Assembly (NCBI GenBank): GCA_028829895.1 | Contig: CM054179.1 | Coordinates: 111,145,375-111,209,374 of the forward strand | Direction: 5' to 3' | Length of the DNA: 64,000 nt | From: Sinotaia quadrata | Lineage: Eukaryota > Mollusca > Gastropoda > Architaenioglossa > Viviparidae | Part shown: piece after piece, positions 1 through 13,900 of the stretch | How the letters are laid out: every line of letters begins with the position of its first letter | Position numbering within the stretch: position 1 is the stretch's first letter | Position numbers and translations under genes: made by a program | The notes under the pieces: generated by a model | Database searches by the model: none | Told to the model about the DNA's origin: nothing | What the model saw: only the letters and a program-made list of their open reading frames with translations

Positions 1-3000
1 TGCACTAATTTCTAAAGAATAATTTAACTTGTTATACGCAAGAGGAATGCACATAAGAATTGAATGTCATCTTGGTATTTAACAGAGTTCGTCATTATCA
101 TTACTATTTTGATTTGTGAAAGTATATATTAATTCTATTGTAATTTGTATTAAATTTGCATGTTGAAATTATGAACACTTATAATTATTGTTTCTCTACT
201 AATGTTTTATATATTGCTAACTCTGTACAAGTAGCTATTTTTATCGTTGGTGTTAATGTGGTTTTAATAAACTTGGAACCCCAATTTTATTCTTAGTCAG
301 GTGTGTGTGTGTGTCACATAATGGCTTGTATAGCCCACAACTGCCCTTCCTCTAAAAATAGACTACACGTAAGCCTATCTAGAAAGGCAGACTGACCCCT
401 ACCCCTCCCCCCCCCCCACTGGAAACATACTGAATGTTCCACACACCTCACTAATCAATCAAAGAGCAGCTGATCTACGTGAATGCACAAGAATCTCACC
501 TATAAATTGTTAGTCAAATGCAGCGGACTGTTGAGGCAACATGTATTTTGCTCTTGGTGTTAATAAAGTATAATCTTACTAGTCACCTTATTGCCGGTTA
601 TCAACATGGAAAGAAATCATCCTCTGTATATATTACTGTCAAAAATCGGCACTTTATCTTGGATGTCACTTTATTGTACTTTAGGGTTCACGCAGAAAAC
701 ATTCAGTGTTCTCTTATAAACTCATTTATAGTTCGCTCAAACAAACCAAGCAAATAACTACCACAGTGCCATATGACTCAAAATGAACATTCATCTCACC
801 ACGCCATATGGTCATGATTATGATACTTAAATATATATAAACTCCAACTGTAACTGTTGAATTATTGCTGTAGGTACCATGCTGTCTTTTACTTGTTAAA
901 TACATTTTTGCTAAATCCATTATTGTTGATATTTAGACCACTTGTGTTAGTGTGACTCACATTATATGTTGTAGCCTGTCACCTGTATTTACTTACTATC
1001 CTGGCTATGTATCAGGGGGCTCAAGCTATCCTTTAGAACTATCACTCTTCTATTCTACATTATCTATCATTCATCTTTCTAACACGTGAGGCCAGCTAGT
1101 AGGTGTGTACTGGGGATTAGCCTAACATTATGGACATCCTAGGGTGGTGGAGATTTAACATCTTGCCAATGCATTTTTGTTTCATGTTAATATTTCAAGT
1201 TAATGATAACATACAAGTGTTCTTTGTCATAAGTTCTTCCAGGTGCATATGATATGTGTTTCGTTCTAATAATAATATACAAAAAAGCTTGTAATGAGTT
1301 CTTCCTGGAGTATATTATAAATGCATTAGTGTTTCACAATAATGATAATGAATAAGTGTCCCTTAGAAGGATTCTTTAAGGTGCATATGATAAATGCAGT
1401 AGTGTTCCAGTTTAAAGATAATGTACAAGTGTCCTTTGTAACAAGTTCTTTCAGTTGCAAATACTGACTGAATCAGACCACCAGTGCTGCTGTACTGACA
1501 AGTTTTCAAACTTCCAAATAATGGAAAATGTGTATTATTAAGCAAATGTCAAATAAGCAACCCACTTATCATGGCACATTTTCTGCCACAAATGGATAAC
1601 ATAAAAATCAAATGAAATTCAAATCAATCTATCCTGAAATACCTTTAGTACACTTTATCTTAATAATAATAAATGTAAAAACAGTCACGAGGTTAATCTG
1701 TAAAGCAAATGTCACACTATTTTCTGTCGGAAGTAATGTTTACCTTGTTTTTCTCATTCATAAAAGGAATAAGTGAAAATGAAATAAATATTTTTTGAAA
1801 CTTATACAAGTTTTCACTGACGGAAGGAAAGTGGAAACCACAAACATTATATGGATATATGGCAATGTTTAATAGAAAAGCAATACAATCAAATGCACAG
1901 CTCCCCCAGCAAACAAAGTTTAAATCCCAATATCACACAGACTTCCAAACACAGTTTTAAAAAGAAAAAACTGTTGTTAAGTGGTTTCACACACTCAGCA
2001 TGTTCATAAATCAAGTCATTAAATTTTTTTTAAAAGATTTCTTCATTCAATTCTGTTATTTCAAGAAATTACAGATATTACTTCAAAATGTTCTATCATA
2101 AAAGTACTAACAGTCCTCAACTTATGTAAGAGTTAAATCTCTAGAGGCTGTACAGAAGTGAAATTTATGCCAGTCAAATTTCAACAATGTGAGCCTAGTG
2201 TGTAAAGTAATTTCAACCTCTATACAATGTAGACTTGTACATGTAATATACATGTACCAGAATACACTGGTACCATATACTACACGTTCAGTATAATCGT
2301 CTTATGCTTCTCCAATGTACCATCACCTTTACTCGTGATTGCAAAAGTACAAGATATGATATTATTGCCCCACAAAAAAAAGTTAATGGGGAAGAAACAG
2401 CAATGGGGGAGGAGTACAGAATGTTATAAAGACATGGACTGGGAGTATATGGTGACTAATGCCCTAAGCAAACAATTTTAGTTAAGTATGTTGAATGACA
2501 GACCAAAATTACAATGGAACACAATTGTCCGTAAGTTCTTACACTAGATGCAAGGTAGTCCATTTGTTTAAAAAATGATTTTAAGTTTAGTTGCCTGTGC
2601 AAGTTATAAAGTTTGCACCCAGGAATGTAATTTCTTTCTCCTTTTTAACTTATTTTTTTTAAAATAAACATTATTAATTATTTATATGCACTCTAACTTT
2701 AAATGTGACCTATGCTTTGCTGATAAAGTATGCATTATGTTAAGAAGTGTTTGTTTTAAAATAAACTTTTACAGAAAATATAAATTAGAATGGCTTATAT
2801 GATTAGCATTAAGACATTGCAAAGAACAGATCACATGAAACAAAATTTAGCTTCTCTATTCAAACAAACAATCCACAGCCTTGTCAAAATGGTTTCTTTG
2901 CTAGAAACTTCAATTTTAAAACAAAGGCATTTAAATTCAGGTCATTGATTTAATTTTCAATCATACACTTTGTTATACAAGAGAACATTTGAGAAATGAA

Positions 3001-4134
3001 TGTTTCATAATCATGAGATGAACCGTATTCAAGTGAACAAAGACTATACTAATACACATACTGCCATGCAGTCACACTAAAGCTTTAATAACATTTGCCT
3101 GACCTTTCAATCCCAGTCATCCTCTACTGATGGAACAATCTACTAATTTAGAGAACAATAATTGTATCAATGAAACTAATTTTCACAAGAGTCAGAATCT
3201 CTGTCCAACAGTCAGGAGTCTGTTGCTCAAAGAGCAGTCCTGCTAAATACATACCCAGGGCATCAAGCACCAGATACCCATCCTCCCTTCACATGGAAAT
3301 AAAGTCCAATTTAAACTCAAATTTAAAAATGCCTAGATTACTTAAGAGTTTTAAATAATACAGAATGACAAATGATATTACTTACTAACAAACAATCTGC
3401 TTTACAGTTGGTGAGTGATGCAGATATGGAAAGATAAAAAAACCCTTAAAAATTATGTACTATAACACATCTAGGAATAACAACGAAAGCAATGTGCATA
3501 TACAAAACACCAACTTAAATTCCACTAGTAGCAAAAACATTCAAGTTAAATCAATTTGTTCGATTTGTCTGTTCTAAATTTTTTCTGTCAGTTGTTTTTT
3601 TAAATAGTATGATTAGTAATAATTCTCCACCAAACATTTCATTGTTTTAAGCAAGTTAAAACATCCATGGTCCCCTTGGTCAAAAATATAAAAAGTAATA
3701 TCACGACTTCAGATGGTCATAGATTACTCATAAATCTGAGATTGTGATGGATTGTTTGTTTGAATATTTTAAGAAGGAATAATTTCAACTCTGCCATGTT
3801 TAAGCAATTTCATAAAGATCAGAAATGTCCATATGTCAAATCCTTTTGTTTGAAACACCAGCTGAATGCGTAGTGTTTCTGGATACAAAATAAACATTAG
3901 TAACCCCCACAGCTTTCAGTCAACACTTAATATGTATCCAGTGAAATGATTATGAGAGCTTAATGTTAGCATTAGCACAAAATAAGACCAAATCTCTGTT
4001 TATCAACCAAAACAGGTATTTGTGGTGATAAGAAATTATCTAACATTTCAATATATGTTGGTGATGACTTATATGCAGCTAAATAACTTTTCTGTTGAAA
4101 TAAATATTTTTTAAAAAATTACTGTTCAAAACCT
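1..4134. other. Intergenic or distal 3' UTR, no gene recognised
   Basis: AT-rich sequence without convincing splice-flanked coding blocks on either strand. The short open frames at 518-757, 726-920 and 3170-3358 show no protein-like composition. A (GT)n tract at 301-314 and a C-rich run at 399-418 are the only clear simple repeats seen. Confidence 0.5.
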
Positions 4135-4823
4135 TTTATTAAACTCTTATTATTTTAGACTGTATCTAGTCAAAACTATTGCCCAGATATCAATGTATTA
4201 TTTACTGATGGAATATAATATTACCCAAGAACAGACCTAAAAAAAAAAATCCATTAGTTTACTCAGTCAATTTTTTTTTTAAAAATGGAAACAGTAAATT
4301 ATATGGATACAAAAAATTACTTGACTTTAGATCAGAAACTTCTGACAATTCTGAAACATCGTTTAGTTTCTACTTCCAGCAGAGACCAAGTATTAGTGAA
4401 AAACAGATGATGCCCACAAACCAATGAATAACATTCCACACTATGCAATAAACTATTGTAAAATAATTTATCTTGATGAAAATAAAAAGTTAAGAAATAA
4501 TATTTCCAGATTGATCTTCATCTCATTTCTAAGTCCATCTTTTGACTGAGATTGACCCACATACAATTCTCAGAATCTAAAATGGCATGTCTACCATATA
4601 AATTAAACAGGTAAAATGAGAAGCAACATACCAAACATGTTCAATACTACAAAAACTTACAAAGTTTGAATACTAGGGATGACTTTACACTCTGCAGATA
4701 ATCATGAGTGGCAGTATTGCATTTTCAACCCACAAAGTTCCTGGAACTCTACGTTTGTAATATGTACAAAATTTCACATATCGTTTTTTTAATTATTGTA
4801 ATATAATATAAAGTATTTCCCTT
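4135..4823 (-). other. Probable ARCN1 3' UTR up to the first canonical poly(A) signal
   Basis: Downstream of the TAA on the minus strand the first canonical AATAAA lies at 4140-4135, about 690 bases after the stop. An ATTAAA also occurs about 35 bases after the stop, which would give a very short UTR. The true end is not fixed by sequence; longer UTRs reaching below 4 kb are possible. Confidence 0.35.
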
Positions 4824-4913
4824 TTACACAATTTCATACTTTTCCACATAGAATACAACATCTGATGAAAACTTTTCTGGTTGATCATCTTCTAGTTGGA
4901 GCACCTCTGTCAC
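4824..4913 (-). CDS. ARCN1: ARCN1 coding exon 12 with stop codon
   Basis: Ninety bases, residues 483-511 and TAA (4826-4824). [11 protein letters not shown] to VEKYEIV aligns with the C-terminal strand of delta-COP, which ends DKYEIL in human. Acceptor GTTTCAG. Confidence 0.96.
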   Translation of the reverse strand: MTEVLQLEDDQPEKFSSDVVFYVEKYEIV

Positions 4914-7900
4914 CTGAAACAACAATACACATATTTTTTAATCAAGGTAAATAAAGAACAGAAAAATAAAAACTTAAATAGTAAGCTAAACCCTAAAGCC
5001 TTTTGAAAATATTAGAAACAAAATATATATAAAGTCAAAACTACGTAAAGTGTGTAACTGAGTATAATAATCAGCACAAGTGATAAAGCAAACTACAAAG
5101 AAACCAATTATAATAATTAGAATGCTTAACAGGTACACTATATAAAACAACTCGTGAGTCAGCTAAAAATATAAAGAATGGTATAACAATGCAATGATGT
5201 AGCCAGATTGTATGCAAAATGCATAAAAGGCTTGATCTGATTGGTTTTAACAGTCAGTTGCAACTGCAGTTGAAAAATGCCATTTCATTCATGAATTAAG
5301 CACCTTCTGAGATATATTTATTTGCTTTTAGAAGTCAAAGTTTGATGAAGAAGTAAAACCTCAATGGGATAAGTAAAATTTGACACAGAACATTTTATTG
5401 TTATGTTTAACTTAAGATGAAGTTTGCATTGTCAAAATGGCATCTAGCAAGCGAAGAATACACACAATAGACTGAGACCATTATTTTAATAAATCATATT
5501 CTGCTTATATACAATTCATTATAAGCAATCTTTTCCTGAAATTGCTGGCCCAAAATGTATTTCTCTGAAGAATTATATTGCAATACTAAGACAAACATTG
5601 CTTTCTTGAAATAATGGCAAGTTTGAAATTGTGGATAGTAATTCAAATAACTATTTTCTACAAAATCATAATATTACTAATATATATGAAGATAAAAACA
5701 AACACAACTAACGTGAATATCACAGTATGGCTTTTTAGATGTGAAAGAGACAGAGACTGGAAAGAAATCATCGGGATGCCCTCCACTTGTAGTGAACTCA
5801 AGGCTACCAGACTTGTTTGTGTTGTCAATAAATGGCAGACTCCATTGCAGCTGCTTTTTATGTGAGTCAAAGTGACTATCCCCATCACAGTTTCGTACCA
5901 CTGGCGTTCCCACACCAGACCTGCATTTAATATAAAAGAGTTAAGTCTGTCACAAAATCCATAGTCGGTGATTGTTTTATGATAAAATTTTTGCTTTAGA
6001 CACGACTGTTCTACACTCAATCTGAGTTAGATCTAACTTCTTAAATGAACAATATATTCCAGACAACTGATATTTAATATTCTTCGTCAATTGTCAAGTA
6101 AGTCAATCTTTGTAGTCTTCTTTATTAATTATTTGTACTCAAATTTTTTTGGAAGCTTTGTCACTTTTGAGATAATGGTTTTGGGAACGCAAGGGGGAAA
6201 AAAGGAAAATTCTCAAAGTAAACTTACGGGCAAGGAACTGAAATTAAAACGTCTTCCAGCTGCATGCCTTCCTGTTCCAATTCATACTCAATGTTGACTT
6301 CACAGCCACTGCTGTTCTCAGAAGGCCAGCAGTTAACTGAAAATAATGATGTATGATAAATACACACATACAAGTTTGTGTATGGCATCACAAACTTTCA
6401 CACCCCTTTTGCCAGCAATCATCAATCACTTTTACAGCAGCTTTACCTTCTCTTGTTGATGATATTAAAACCATTGGGGAGTAAGGAGGAGAGGAGGCAA
6501 TTGCATAGATGTGCTGTGTATAGATTAATACTTTTTTATAAGAGAAGGGGAAATATAGTTTTTATGATATGCATAGACTAATCTAACTTTAAGAGACAGT
6601 ATTAGCTTATATATGTTCTAACCTGATAGGGTTTGCTGTCCGGTTCTCAATGTACAGTTAGTTTTTGACGTAGGTGCTTAAAAGATTAATCTATAGAAAT
6701 GTGATATGAAATTAGTTAGGATGGTCAAAAGTAAAATAAAGAAAGAATAATTACTTGACAGTGGAATGAGTGCCTCATCCTGGGTCTGAAGACGCCACTT
6801 CAACACGCCCACATCCTGATTCAATGGGAATGGCTTCTCAGCATTTTTTAGGCTAATCTGAGACTTGGCCAAGAACAACTTCTTGTCAATGTTTGGATGA
6901 GTCTGTTTTGAAAAAGAACAAATTAAAGTATGCATTACTAAATTAAAATAATCAAAATCAAATCTTTCCAAAAGCATTTCTGATAATTAATGGAGCTATT
7001 TTCACTTCATGTTACACAATTTTGCTACTAGAGTTGATCAGATTGTATACAAATAATCACAGAGTAATGATATAAAAAAATATATATTTTCACTCCGTTA
7101 CTTCAAATCTAATGTTTTCTTTTAAGTATTAGTTTTTCTTTTACTACACAATAGCTACATACTTGCTCCAAAGCTGCAGACTATCTCTGATTGTCTTTAT
7201 CATGTGTTAATGACCTAGCTTGCTCCTTTTTATCTCAGGATCAGTACTGGAGGAATGGTATATTTAATATGCCTAGTGATGTGTAAGTGTGTGAATACTT
7301 ACTAAGGTTTTAATAGCCAGTCATTTTCTTTGTTTCTGTTGTTAATCATTAACATTGTTAAAGTACAGACAACTATTAAATGATAGTTTCTAGTGGAATA
7401 TTTGTCTCACAGGAAGCATAAAAAAAAGCATGGATAATATTTTAAAATAGCAATTCCAGTTTATAATTTTAAATTATCCACTATTAAGGTTTTAAACGGA
7501 ATACTAACATTCACATAAACAGTATGAAGAAATTGTATTCAGCTAAAGAAAAAAGTTTCTAATCACTCACTGATTTTCAGTGAATAGTGTGATAATGCTT
7601 TTATCAGAATACAAGTTGTTGTTTTTTTTCAAAATGAACATTCCAGAAATAAATAGTTAATAGACTAGTTATGAAACAAGCTCAGACTATTATAACTTGT
7701 TCTATAGTGTGCAGTTGGTTTGGTTGACTTTCACTGAAGTTTCCCACTTCTATATTAAGTCCCCAGTAGAAGATTCAAATTAAATCGCGAATTTGGCCGA
7801 GGCTAAAAGCTCTCCTCCAAATTCAGTTCAGTTTAAAATATAAATCCTTGGACTTAAGCTGATGGACATTGTAATGACTGGACATATTGATGTCCTACAA

Positions 7901-10900
7901 TAGTTCTCCAGTATTAACAGCCAAACAAAATATATTTAATAAAACAAATTTAAATATCCTGAATTAAAACACAATCAAATAATATCCTCAGCATCAAAGC
8001 AGTAACCTGTATCTGAATGCCTTTGGTGTCATTGTTGACAGCACACAACTTGATTCGACCAACACGATCATCAGAAAGCCGCAGCTTCATGAGCCCATGC
8101 ACTTCCATATTTTGAAGCCCTCCATCACGGCCTGCTGTTAGTACAAGTTTTTCTTCTACAGTAATGTGAACGCTGCACATAACCAACATAAAAAAAAAAT
8201 AATACAATGTGGAAATTTGATAAAGCCTGAAAATAATTTTCATGTATAAAACAAAATAATTTATTTAATCAAAATGTAATTGTTTGTAAAAAAACATAAA
8301 TTTTTATTGCATTGAAATTGTTTGTTATTTATTCGTAATATAACAGGTAGGACTATGGGTGTTAAAGTGGTTCCAAGCAGTACAAAATGCAAAATATCAG
8401 CTTTCAACTGCCCATGTATCTCAAAATTACACTGGTATATTTTATGACTTTGGATCACAAGAACTAATGTATGAGTAACTAGAAAAAAATTAGACACACC
8501 ACTATATAAAATAATGACAACAGATTATTTTTTTGTTGAAAACAGCTATAAATGATACTGAAAAAAGCCATTTGTTATATTCTGTCAATAAAAAAATAGA
8601 TGAAAAAGATCTAGTTTTAAAAGTACATTAAAAATACAGTTTGCTTCAATAATATATAATTTTTTAATGTTTCAAAATGAATTTATAAAAAATCAAGAGA
8701 ATAAATGAGAACATCTTGTTTGCATTAAATTGAAATTATAATTCAAATTAATTTGTTGCATGATTTTCACTTTGTCTTGTTGGACAATAGTAGTTAATAA
8801 GTTCTCAGCCAGGAAGGAATGTTTTTATTACTCTTATCAAAAGAGACTAAACTCTAATAAAAATTGTATGCTTATCAGCATAGTGCTTGAGAGCACAAAA
8901 GAAATGTGTGGTAAGTCATAGCACTTCATGATATATAAAAAATAAAAGTCAATGTTTTGGCCAGTAACATTTCTCAGAACAATAGTTATTAAGGTTATAT
9001 ACTAGACAAGAATTTCTAAAATGTTCGATTCAAGTTTTTATTAGTAATTAGTAATACATATATGTATACATTAATATTCTCTCTTTCAGGATTTATACAT
9101 TTTAAAATTAAAATAACTGTAAAAAATGCCCATATCTAAATCATGATTGCCATTACTTATGATGTAAACAGGAATACATCTCAAAAAACCCACAGATCAT
9201 TATCTCATCATTTATAGGTTATTCTTTGGGCCTACATTTCAAAACCTCTGACTGCTATAAAACAGTTCAAACCCAGATTATATGAATTGAATTTCTGAAA
9301 ATAGCAACCTTAGTGGTTGAAACAGTAACTATAGAGAAAAGTTAGAAATTTCACATAATCATTTTAAACTTAGAGAAAGTATATAAAGAGTATGCTGTAT
9401 ATTCCTACGTAGATAAACATTAGCAATCTTAAATAGGAAGCAACATGCTATTAAAATATATTACCCTCTATCTATAAAAGCAGCTGACTACATGGATTAA
9501 TGAGGAAACCAATAATAAAAACAAAATTACAAATATTTTTTTAATTACAAAAATTCTTAATTCTTTCGTCTCCACACAACAGAAAATTCATCTCAGATAA
9601 GTCAACAATACCCCACCATGATGCTTTTTGGGAGGAGTTAAAACTTCTGTTGTTTAGAAAATATTCTGGGAATGATTATCATGAATTAATAGGAATTTAA
9701 AATAATTTTTCTTTTTACACTGACCTTTCTTGATTTGAAACTGGTGTAGACTTGCTAACTGGGGCTGAGCTAGTGCGCCCAGAATCTACAACATCTGTAA
9801 AAGAAAGATGAAATGGAAGTATAGTTTTTTGAATCTGTCAATATACAATCATTATTGCTATTTATTTTCCTGCAAGTTATCATCAGCACCACCAAACCAC
9901 ACATAATGAAACCATTACCAAGATTTGAAATATTTCAGATAATTATAAAAGTAGTTGGAGACTGTTTAAAGGTGATGTTTTCCTAGTGGAGCTAATAATA
10001 TGGCAAAATATTTCCTGTTGATCACACCCACCCCTCCAAAAAAGATTTAAGTAGTGGATAATTCTAATCTTCATGCCTATATTTCCTGCCACAAAATGCC
10101 ATAGTCGCAGTTCTCCTAATCCCTAGAAATCATAGGCAAAAGCCAGCCATGTGAATTTCTTACTCTGCATTATAATTACATATCTGTATAAATGTGCAGT
10201 TTGTGCTTCTCAAAATATGACTTAGTGAAATAAAGAATGGATCCTTTGGTCCTATTGGAAGTTAACAAAATCATGAAGATAATATTAAGATATGAAAATA
10301 TTCAAACTAACATTATAAATGAAGAAAAAATAACCAAACAAATTAGCAAAGGACAATAATTTTTCAAATTAATATCAATGCATCTTTAAATATTGTCATA
10401 AGAGGTTTTCAAATATAGTCATGAAATTTGCTAGCACATTATATGGGTTTTTTAATTTCATATCAAAAAACAACATTTTTATTCTTCTCCTATGAGAACT
10501 GTAGGATGAGTAATTTTATTACTGCTCAACAACTTAGCATTTCCACTGGGTGCCTTGATATTCTGGATTGTTGTATAAAGGTTTATAACTGCCTTAGGCA
10601 TCAGGCTCAATGTTGCAAAACCCACAGTATCTTCACCTCATCTTCAAGTCAATGGAGAAGGACTTTCTGACCCTTTAAAATGAAGGTTCCAGTACACCAT
10701 TTGAAGCCATTTCAAATTAATATATGCAGAGACAGCTACCAACAAGGTAGTTGCATGATTTTCAGAAAGTTAGCACCACTCTATGGGAGAAGCCATGCTG
10801 CTTTGACAAAACTGTCATATAGCAGAATTTGACCAAGTTGTAATTATTTAAATTGGAATGATGATACATTATTTTAATCTTTGGCATGCTGCAGGTGACT

Positions 10901-13900
10901 TCAAAAGCCTGAGATAGAGTACCTGAAGTACAACTTAGAGCACCAAGAACTTTGTACATAACCAATTTTAAACTTCATAATCCAATTCGGGAATATGATT
11001 TCTTCTCACAAATTATAGCCATCTTTTATTTTGTTTTTAGGTCAGTTCAGAAGAATTTTTTTTTTAATATAGCCTGAAGTGTTTAGTTTATGAACAAAAG
11101 GAAAAAATGGCTGCTGATCAACTGATATGAAAGTTATTCAGATTTCTATAACAAATGACAATTTAGGAGAATTTATCAAAGCAAGCAGAGAAACAGTCAG
11201 TCATGTGGCAAGGAATCAACCATATGTAGCAGCCAGGATAATAGCAGTTTTATTGAATTTATCAAAAATAAAAGTAAAGGTATGATCTCCAAGATTGTAT
11301 AATGACATTTGTGGATTTCAAGTTTTACCATCAGGGCCTTCAAATCTGATTTACCCCAATAAAGGTAGGATAAGACTTTATTTTGCTTATGTTTAACACA
11401 AGTGAAATTTTCTGAAGCACTTTGTAAATTGAAACATAGGTAAATGAAGCTGAAAATGCTAAATCTCCCAACACACACATTAAAGTTTAAGGTTTTGAAA
11501 ATGTGAGTACCTTTCAAGATAAAATAATTTCAGCAGACTGATTTATTGCATTATTGAAATTCTGAAAAGTAGAATATGTTTATTTAACATTATTTTTAGT
11601 TGTAAAAGAATCTCAAACAAAGAATTATGTCTGTCATTAAACTGATTCATTGATCCTCCAACATGCATTACCTATAGACAATTGCAATATTCGTCATAAG
11701 AAATTTTCAAATTTTCACCACTTTAAGAACTAAGAACTTTCATCACCAAGAACTCTGACATAAGTTCTCAAATTCTGACATTATATAGGTCGACAATAAC
11801 AACAGTTCTCTTTTACATCCTTGGTCATTCAACTATATCATACACAATATTCAAACTCATATATGAATTAAATCACAAATACAAAGAAAATTACATTCTG
11901 CACATTTATATAAACCTTACAATGATTACACTATTTACAAAATTATATACACATAATTAAGTATATATGAGCAAATTATATAGCTAAATAAGATCCCCCA
12001 AAATATTTTTCATGTTTCAATATTCAACATTATTTAATACAACAGTTAAAAATAATTTTTGCCAAATAAAATTACATATTCATATTTATTATTCACTGAA
12101 TTAAAAAGAGTAAAAGTTTAATGCATATATATATATATATATGTTTGTTATTTCATGTCATATTTGTGTACATGTAGTTCAATCACTATTAAAAGAATTT
12201 AGTGTGCTGTAAAGGTCACCATCACAATCATATATTTGTAATAGCCAACTATTACAACATATATGTATACTGAGAATAAGTAATTGCATTTTGTATGTTG
12301 TATGTATTTTAAGCTACTCTTCAAGTTTTATAATCTTATGCATGAGTATTGCAAAAGTAGCAAGTTTTTTATGTCATAGTGCAGTTGTAATTTTGAGTGA
12401 AAAAGTTTCAATGTTTATTTGATGAATAAGAGGAAATGATCTGTGTGTGTGGTGAACTTATATGTCCATGACATATTTTTAAAAAGTTTATATGTACTGA
12501 ACCAAAACTCTGAATAGTACTATTTGTATTATAAATAAATAAATCAGATAAAAGATCACACTTTGTTTCCAACATTAATTAATAATTAGCATAATAATTA
12601 ATAATTGGCATGGATTTAAATGCCTTTGTTTTAAAAATGAATAATTAAAGAATGTAAAAAATCTCCAAAGTATAAGCATAAAAGATAGAAAGTAGAAGTA
12701 ACTCTGTTCATATACTGAGTGAGAGGTGTGTATACACAATGAACTAAAGTGTCATCTGACTACCAACTTTCATAGCACACAGTCCTAAATTGCAGAAATA
12801 AACAATGGACCTTGTCATGAATTTTGTGTTAAAATAATCTCAATGCCCAGATTTTTGCAAACTTAATCCATACAAGGAGCAAACAGACTTTTTTTCCAGT
12901 TCAGGATTTGCTGCTTGTACCATTTTTAAAGGGTGTCATGGAATTATTTGATTTCCTTGGGCTATTTGCTACATAGCTTCATATGGTTATAATGTATGAT
13001 AAAAATAGGACAAGTTATATTCCCAATATATCAGCCAAACATGTTCACTATACATGTGAGGGCACATTGGAAATACAGGCTTTCTTTCCCTCATCTCCAT
13101 AAGAGTACTTCATTAGAACCCCCACATATATATATATCCACACATACAGGAGATAGTTCCTTATATTTCATGTCAAAGTGAAAACAGTGACCCTGATAAC
13201 ACCAAGACTATATATAGGGAAGAATGAGGTTATTACTGTATTCCACAGCTGTTCTTTAGCTTATGATTGATTTTTGGCATTGACAGAACACTCATATCAA
13301 GAAGTAAACTTTAATGAATACAAGCATTTGATAATAATAAACTTTATATTATTAAATTACAGTCATTATTTAAGTAACTCTGATATAGTAAAAAAACATA
13401 CTTTCTCCTTCCATTTGTATCTGTCCAACAAATGTGTCAACATCTTTTTTCTTGGAGCCCAGTTTGAGTGCTTTACTAGGTCCTGATGGTTTGTTGCTGG
13501 AACAAGAGCAAGTTGTTAAATTTTTTAGAACAGGTCAAGGAAAAAGACACCTTTATTATTTTCTCAATGTACCATAGCACAAAATAATCTAAAATTAAAT
13601 CTTTTAACATTGATGAACAGAGCATCAGATTAAAAATGTCACAAACTTCAAAACTGTAATCACCCAATAGATCTAATACATAAAAAGTAACTGGTGAATA
13701 AAGTAGGATAAACAAGCACCATGAAATCAATTTCATAAACCATAAAAGATAATTTCTTTTTTCTGTTGTCCCAGATTATGATTAGGTCAGTCTTACAAGG
13801 CGGTAGAATAGTAAAAGCTTTGCTGACATGTTGGAGATTATAGAGATAAAAAATAGAAATTTTAAGCTGTTACTCTCAACCCAATCTTTCAGAGTGATGA

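Noticed and set aside
5658..6020. 120-codon minus-strand open frame overlapping ARCN1 exon 11
   Set aside because: A different frame from the delta-COP frame; only the 5713-5920 segment in the frame reading SGVGTPVV is conserved.
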